NCBI GenBank assembly: GCA_035771175.1
Contig: CM069599.1
Location: forward strand, 34,877,562 to 34,941,561
DNA from: Paratinospora sagittata
Taxonomy: Eukaryota; Streptophyta; Magnoliopsida; Ranunculales; Menispermaceae
Reading direction: 5' to 3'
DNA: 64,000 bases
The notes below the pieces were generated by a model. The model was not told where the DNA came from and did not search any database. It saw only the letters and a program-made list of their open reading frames with translations. The position numbers were made by a program, and so were the translations under genes. Of the stretch, positions 57,219 to 64,000 are shown in pieces (positions within the stretch are counted from its first letter, which is position 1; each line of letters starts with the position of its first letter).

Positions 57219-58639
57219 AGCATCCAATATAATTTTTCATTTCTCGCAAGCTGGGGTTGGTAGGAGTCACTTCTGATTCAACGGCCTCCACTATTGTTGA
57301 TGGACATCATTGATTTGACGACTTCTCTGTGGTGGCCACCATGGACTGGTCAACTTCAGTCTGTATAAAGCTCCTCCAGCTTCCAAGAGGAATGTGATTG
57401 GAGCAGAAATCTCTATGTTCTGCTGCAGGGCCAGCACCAAATCAAGAATACATATAACAGCAACCATTCAAAAGGGGATTTAAAATAAGCAAAACACCTG
57501 GTTGTTGGTTGCACTTGTTGTATTTTTAACATTAGTTGGTTGTCTTCCACCATAGCCGCAGTCTCGGGCTTTTCTGTAACTTATAGCCAGCAACGAGAAA
57601 ATTTAAGGACAGTTTTGCAGGAGTACCATTATGTAGCTTGGTAAAAAGCTCAATCACGCCATGTAAGGATCAAAGAGTCGTGGTGTATGTATTATCAAAT
57701 CTTAAAATTTATTGTTCTCAATATTAACAGCATCTTACCATTCCATGGGCTATTGTTGCTGATTCTATCTGAAATCCCAGCCAGTTCAAGTATTTCTTCT
57801 CTCAATGAAGTTTGCATGGCTTATTTCATTCTACTTGATTGAACACATTTTAATTTGAAAATGCTTTCTTATTTCGGTAATCTTTTCACCTAAAACAACT
57901 TGGAAATGCTAAAGACTTCGCATGACTCACCTGAATACTTGAGCATTATGATTACAGTAATTTATGTACCTAACTCTTTATTTATGCCTCCATTACTCTT
58001 CTTCTTTTTTTAATTTTTTAAAATTTGGATAAAAAACTGATGGTCTATTAGTATTTGGAAAATGAAAAGAAGGGTGCATTTCTGTCCTCTTCATTTGATT
58101 TGATATTGGAAAAAATATGTTTGATCACAAACTTAGAGCTAATTCAGAGAGATTCTTGAAATGTTCGAGAACCTAGCAGCCTTCTATATTTGCTTTCATG
58201 ATCCAATGCTGGGATTTTATTCATGTCTTTTCATTTAGTAGTCTTTCACGAGCATGTTTCACTGTATTTTTTTATTTTTTATCTTATGTTGATTTGTTAG
58301 TATTACCTGTTGCATATTTGTCCAGATTCTTCAGAAATAACTAGTAGGAAAATTATAGATGCCTTTGGAAGAATGATGCTTTGTTCAATTACTTGTACTT
58401 TTGATTATTGAAGAGGTTTATATCACATTAACACCATTCGTTCAGTATCTTTTAGATTGATACTTCCCTTAGGAGAACGGGATCTTTGTGCTTTGACTGG
58501 GTTCTCAATCAACACTTGAGTAATTTACTTGAGCATTTGGTAAGAATTTGAGCCCAATATGTTGTTCAAAATAGTTACAAGCAAGTAGCTCTTGACTTTG
58601 AATCTTCACTGTTTCTCCACTTTTATTTGTACATCCACT
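57219..58639 (+). other. 3' flank of the ADA1-type gene
   Basis: The 3' UTR should occupy the first few hundred bases. No other gene or structured repeat was recognised. Confidence 0.5.
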
Positions 58640-59300
58640 AACATTACATTTCATGCATTCAGTCTTAGTCTTAATATAAAACTTATATATTCTATACTTT
58701 CTTCTTCAAGCTTCTAATTTAGCATTAAATCTTGATTTAGTTTCACCAATTACCATGGTATCTTCTGTCAAAAGTAATTATCAAGATATCATTAACATAT
58801 AATGCATGGAAGCAAATGTCATCTTCAATATATTAATTCATCAATAACTAGTGGAAATAGATATGTGCTCAAGTATGGTATTTGCAATAAGTGTAAACTA
58901 CTGTAATTGTGATTCACTAGTTTCTCATGCTTTTGTTTTAGTTTAGTTATTGCTTTATCTTATAGAGCTTTTATCATGTCAATCTACGTTTTTGTTATTC
59001 TTTTTTGTTTTTGAAACCTCTACCACATTATATTTCTAGGTATTCTATCATGGACTTTATCATGTAACGTTTTTGTTATTCTTTTTTGTTTTTGAAACCT
59101 CTACCACATTATATTTCTAGGTATTCTATCACGGACTTTATCTAAATCAATACAAGTCATATGGATGTTTTTTCTTGTTCTCCTGTATCTCTCCATTAGT
59201 CTTTCTAGTAAATAAATAGTTTTCATGGTTCATCGACTAGGTCTAAACTGATTTCTGATGCCATAATTTCAACTTTTAATTGATGCTCAATTACTTTCCT
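58640..59300 (-). pseudogene. RTE-type LINE reverse-transcriptase relic
   Basis: The minus strand gives broken pieces such as DKVRDRIPRNIMW and YIDMIKALYKI, which fit the segment of RTE reverse transcriptase just before the catalytic aspartates. Numerous stops are present. It carries the 76-bp duplication at 58986. Confidence 0.55.
58986..59142. repeat. 76-bp tandem duplication, copies differing at one base
   Basis: 58986-59061 and 59067-59142 both run from 'acgtttttgttattcttttt' to 'ggactttatc', differing only T/C before the last ten bases and separated by five bases. It lies within the LINE relic. Confidence 0.9.
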
Positions 59301-61230
59301 CCATAGTTTCATCGAATGACAGTGAGACTTATCAATTGGTACATTGATGATTTTCACACGCATACACACACACATATTAAATACTTTATCTCACTCATTA
59401 AACATTATTTTAGTTCATAAAATTTTACTATCCGTAAACCTTCATCTTCCCTTAAACACGTCCAATCCTCAATAGGGATACTTTTCAATCCTAAAGCTTT
59501 TGTCTTTTTTTTTCTTTCATTTTTCTTTAAATTTGTGTTTGTGTGTTTTTAAATTTAAGCATCTTGAATCTACGAAATGATATATTTGTACTAGTTTCCC
59601 TAAGTGTATTGTCTAATACTTAAACTTTCTAAATGATTTCCGTATAATGGTTTTTCAACATAGATTTTTCACCTTTTCTGACCTTTTTTTTATATTTTAT
59701 TTAGACTCTTTGATTGTCATTATAACTTTTAGTATGTTTAACATGGTTAAGATCCTTAGTTTTTTCTTTCTTAATTTATCAAGTTCTTATGTATAATTAT
59801 CTGTTTCATTGGTACCTATATTAGTGTGTAAATTATTAGATGTATGATGAAATGCACAATTGTTTGTGATATTGACTGCTAATAGCATCCTAATCACATC
59901 TTCGACTATCAAATCAAAACCTTTGGCTTCATGCTATTAACGGAGTACTGTTCAATTGAGAAATATGCGCTTAATACAAGTACAGCTCATTTGAAAATGT
60001 GAACATGGATGAATGTAAAGGCTAAGAATAAGAATAACCTCATGATTTTGGGGAAGCTTGTAAATTTCTTCTGTAGGTAGGAAATGGAAACTACTAGGCC
60101 TAGGGTGAAAACTATTGTAAGTAAGCATGTCCTTGATTAGTAGCACAAATGCAGTTTTAATATCTGGAAAGAGGCTGGTGGGAAGAAATATGCACTACTT
60201 GGATTAGTGAGAAAGGTTTTAATGGTTAAATTTCTTTTACCTTTTAGAGGTTAGATACTTACTGAATGAAATTGATTTTACATTAAATGAAAAGGTTGAA
60301 GGTTTGGAATAATTAGGCTATTGTTACTGAAAAAATTGAAATCTTGACTGAGGTCATAATGTTGAAAAGAAGCAAGTATTCAAATCCCTGCAGAAATGGA
60401 CAAAGGAGGATGTTGAGGAAAGGGAGTTCATGTGATCCATAGAGAGAACATTGTTGGAGGAAAAAATCTATAGTTTTTTTTTTTCCATTCCAGAGCAACT
60501 CTAAGCTTGCATGTGAATTGTATTAGTAGCTTTTATGTGTAGATCACCTTGGTGGAAGTAGGTACCTACTTGAGTGAGTTTTTTTTTTCAGGTAAGTGTA
60601 AGTACCAGAGTGATACATGCCTACTATGGCTTGCACTTAAAGGTTTTGTGAATTGATTTCATGAAGTCACTTGCACATGTGAAGATTGACAAGTGAGAAA
60701 TACCCAACTCCAGTACTTTTTTTTTTGGGTTGCTTTTAGTTGTTCAGAGAGATGTAGAGGAGCTGAGGGCCTTGCAATCACTATGAGTGGACCAAGCATG
60801 TCAACAGAAAAACCAGTGAGAAGGAGCGCTTTGGTCTAAGTTGAGGCTGTGCAAGCACAAGAGGAGAGGTAGAAATGTTATAAATGTAGTAGGAATTAGG
60901 AAATGTATGTGGACACATGGTTTGCTTTTAAGCTTCTGGCGAAAAAGATATTAAGACTAGAGCATGTTCGAGTGACAAAAATAGAAAGGCATGAAGACAA
61001 TGCTTGATCTATTCCATGAATTTAGAAGTGAGATAATGATTAGGTGGTACTTCTCTGATCTAATAAAGATTGGATAAATTCATAGTTTAAGTGAAAGTTT
61101 GCAATTAGGGAAGCTCATTTATAATTGATAATAGAAGTAGTTTCAAAACTGTGGTAACAGAAAGCCATTATGTGGTACTGGGGTTTCGCAAAATATTTAA
61201 TAATACATGTTTCAAAATGAAAATAGGGTT
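59301..61230. other. Intergenic, no gene seen
   Basis: AT-rich DNA with short frames. Between 60000 and 61100 nothing matches a family I know. Confidence 0.5.
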
Positions 61231-61420
61231 TTCTTCTTCTTTTTAGTCTTCTTCTTCTTCTTCTTCTTTCTTTTGTTATTATTATTTTTTTTCAAATGAT
61301 AGAAAAGCCCTTCCTTGGTTGATGGGCCTAGATTGGAAAACTCTGGGTATCCCTAGCACCTGCCAAGCTTGGCAGCCTAGGTGAGACCAATAGACTTGAA
61401 CCTGGGTCCTTTTTGTAAGT
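61231..61420 (-). mobile_element. 5'-truncated SINE
   Basis: The minus strand has a B-box-like AGGTTCAAGTC, then CTAGGCTGCCAAGCTTGGCA and GGGATACCCAGAG. It ends in an A-rich and (AAT)n/(AAG)n tail (61231-61300). The A-box half is missing where it meets a LINE tail. Confidence 0.6.
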
Positions 61421-61612
61421 GAGATGTGGAAATGTTGTAGATCCTGGTCGTATTAGTGTGTTTCTGGTTTTTGTTGGGCTGGGTATGTTTGATTGTCTTT
61501 TTTCTTTATTGTTATGCTTCAACAGTAGAGCATTCCTGATGCTCAGTTTTGCACTCTTGTTTTCTTCCAATTAATAAAGTTTGTTTCTTCTCAAAAAAAA
61601 AAAACAAAAAAA
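61421..61612 (+). mobile_element. L1-type LINE 3' terminal fragment
   Basis: It ends 'gtttgtttcttctc' plus an A-run at 61594-61605, the same terminus as the L1 copy ending at 35541. Only the untranslated 3' part remains. Confidence 0.55.
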
Positions 61613-63009
61613 AACAAGAGGCTATCCAAACCCCATGAGAGTGAAATTGGAGGGTTATATATATATATATAAGAGTAACAAGTTTGAAGTTAACTTTAAT
61701 AAAAAAAGAAAAAATTATAGTTTTTTTTTATGTCAAAATAATGAAAATAACAATTCAAATGTCTTTTGCAGTAGTTTAGATCGGTAACCTTCATTTGATA
61801 ATATGAATAAAAATAACATTGTTATATGGTGTAATTATTGTTCTGTATGGTACAAATCTGCATTATGATATATGTTGTTGTTTAGATAGGTTTTAATTGG
61901 TACTCGTATGACATCTTCTATTCTGTTTATTTGCAAAAGAATGGATAAAGGAGTTTAGGTGACTAGAGGCTTGTAGTCCCCACAAATGGTGCAATTAAAC
62001 TCTAGATAAATTTTACCCTCTGGTTTAAATTGGAATATAGTATTAGTCTTGTTATCAGGGTTCACTGAGGTTTCTTTGTTATGGAAAATTGGATTATTGA
62101 TGAGGTTTTGATGTCATGTTATTGCATTGCTATAGAATCCCAGAGCACTTCCTTGACTACGCGATGAAAGGAGTGTTATGATGTTTTATGGAGGAAGTGA
62201 CTTTTGGATTCTGAGTTGAACGACAGTCTCTATCATTTTTAGCAGATTCTTATAAACTTTTTGGGAAGCTGTGGGAGGGTTACACTTGGTTGTATTTTTC
62301 ATCTTAATATTTAGGGTCCAGTTTCTACAATGAAAAATATTTGGTACTGTGTTACTCTATCATACTTCCAGTGGAGTCAGGTTTATGGGTTCGTTTTCCA
62401 AAAAGTAATTTCATTGGCATCTTAGTGGTGTAGCAGTTGCTTTCAGCATTTGTGCTTTTGATTTCGTGGGACCAAAGTTCCTCCGTTTTTTCCAGGGTTT
62501 CCTTTGTTGCCCAGTGGCCCAAGTGAAAGAAAAGTGGTAAGATGAGCAGTAGGAAAGATATCTCCTTCAACTGTGGTCTGCAGGTAAATTCACATTTACA
62601 AAAATTCTTGCTAGCATCCCAATTTACTACATGTCATTAAAATGCCTGTTTTGGTTTCATAAGGCATTGAAAAGATTCAAAAAAGGGTTGTGAAGAAGAA
62701 GTTTCATATTCTCAATCGAGGTTGGCTGGTGAAGGCCCAGGGTTTAGGGGTTGGGATAGTTGATCTTAATGATCAGGATGCTCTTGGGAAGGCCCTGAAG
62801 ATTAAGGAATATATAGTCTTATAGGATTTCTGGGAAGAATAATCACATTCTTAAATTAAACATGCTGCAGGTTGCAGAATAAATAGAGAGCTCTACCATG
62901 AGATTCTTGATCTTATCTTCCTAACCAACTGGAACAAAAAAGAGGAACAGAAAAAAGATAACAACCTAATCCCTAATATTTAAACAATATATTTTGAATT
63001 TTATTGAGA
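61613..63009. other. Intergenic, possibly including copia LTR sequence at the right end
   Basis: No gene found. The frame at 62664-62823 reads KKKFHILNRGWLVKAQGLGV and resembles nothing I can name. Bases about 62880-63039 may be LTR of the copia remnant. Confidence 0.4.
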
Positions 63010-63303
63010 AGAAAATCTAAACTACTCCTGATTTTTCGGCACTCCCCCTCAAGTTGGAGCATAGATATCTATCGTGCCCAACTTGCTGATTAGTTACTCA
63101 AAATTAGATCGAAGAAGTCCTTTTGTTAAAATGTCTGCCGTTTGTTGTGTCGAAGGAACGAATGGCAAACAAATAACACCAACTTCTAGTTTTTCTTTTA
63201 TAAAGTGTCAATCAATCTCCACATGTTTTGTCCTGTCATGTTGCACTGGATTATGGGCAATACTAATTGCTGCCTTGTTATCACAATATAACTTCATAGG
63301 ATG
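63010..63303 (-). pseudogene. Ty1/copia RNase H C-terminal remnant with polypurine tract
   Basis: The minus strand reads [49 protein letters not shown] and TADILTKGLLRSNFE, the C-terminus of a copia polyprotein. A TGA sits where an Arg codon is usual (EID-stop-HF), a single-base change from CGA. After the stop, CTTGAGGGGGAGTG (63040-63053) is a typical copia polypurine tract, so an LTR should begin near 63042 and run to lower coordinates. Confidence 0.85.
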
Positions 63304-64000
63304 TTGAAGCTTTCGAACACTTTGAAGATTTTATCGTGTTAAAGGTAGAAATAGGGGCATTTGGTTTTTGGAGTATGATTTTACAAGTTCCATGACTTAT
63401 CTCTGTAGTATAAATGTTGGGATCTTGTGTCATATGACCTCTATTTTTTATAGGACAGGTGGGATGCATTTTGTCTTCTCCATAGGTATTAGGTGGTTAT
63501 TTAACTTTAGATGAAGAAGGATTCTTGAAAACAGAGAAGGCAGCTCAAGGTTTTATGTTCCATGAGGTCTTTTGACAAATTTTTGGTGCAATTCTTGGCA
63601 GAAATGAATAAACCAGATTTTTTGCAGGTACGGGCCCCTCTCCTTATTCTTAATTTTGAGGATGGTGTTTTAATTTTGAACCATTGTAAACTGATGATTG
63701 TAGACAAAAGAGGAAGGGCTTGATTTTTGCTATAATGTTATGCATTAGACTTCCTCTCTCTATTTCTCCCCTCCCCTCCCCTCTCCTTTCTCTTTCATTT
63801 CCTTCATTTTTTCATTGTTTTGGCCTCCCAGAAGATATGGGGAGTTCATTTTCATCTTGACTTAGTTGGCCATTTTGGGCAAAGTGTGGGAAGTCTTTGA
63901 ACATTCTGTCAGTAACTTAATGCTATCTTGTTTGTGGAGAGGATGGAATGGTCATTGCTTTAGACATTGGAATTTGTCTGTTAAGTAGATTTGCAAAAGC
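63304..64000. other. Window end, no confident feature
   Basis: A plus-strand stretch near 63492-63565 translates to GYLTLDEEGFLKTEKAAQGF, which looks exon-like but is too short to identify. CT-rich sequence with a C/T microsatellite lies at 63750-63810. Confidence 0.4.

Overview
The window is nuclear DNA from a flowering plant, most likely a eudicot. The evidence is AT-rich intergenic sequence, GT-AG introns, plant-type gene families (P-class PPR, chloroplast NFU, class III peroxidase with the usual three introns) and a dense load of plant transposon relics. I cannot name the species. All gene models were built by eye, joining open frames across GT/AG sites and checking phase arithmetic and family resemblance. 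UTR limits are mostly unknown.

Seven genes are supported, left to right: the C-terminal part of a P-class PPR protein (+, 2-697); a chloroplast NFU2-type Fe-S scaffold (-, 1052-2785, 4 coding exons, 239 aa); a small DUF863-like protein with an EAR-like motif (+, 14250-15785, 318 aa); a secreted class III peroxidase (-, 17804-19141, 4 exons, 325 aa); the kinetochore protein CENP-O (-, 21719-37679, 13 exons, 370 aa, spread over 16 kb); a YeaD-type glucose-6-phosphate 1-epimerase (+, 42643-51087, 8 exons, 314 aa); and a SAGA subunit of the ADA1/TADA1 family (+, 55923-57218, single coding exon, 431 aa) with upstream ORFs in its presumed leader. The genes do not form a pathway; this is an ordinary gene neighbourhood stretched by transposons.

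The rest is mostly mobile DNA. Four tRNA-derived SINEs are complete enough to show polymerase III boxes and A-rich tails, and three of them have target-site duplications (TSDs). There is a 654-bp hAT-type element with an 8-bp TSD, L1-type and RTE-type LINE fragments, a Ty1/copia RNase H remnant, and a Ty3/gypsy element inside CENP-O intron 4 whose internal part is inverted relative to its LTRs. There are also two fold-back repeats and several local tandem duplications.

The most striking object is a 3.26-kb non-autonomous Mutator-like element (37925-41179) with a 10-bp TSD and terminal inverted repeats over 200 bp long. It carries six near-perfect palindromes in one arm and one in the other, and lies about 240 bp upstream of the CENP-O start codon. 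The last 6.8 kb holds no convincing gene.
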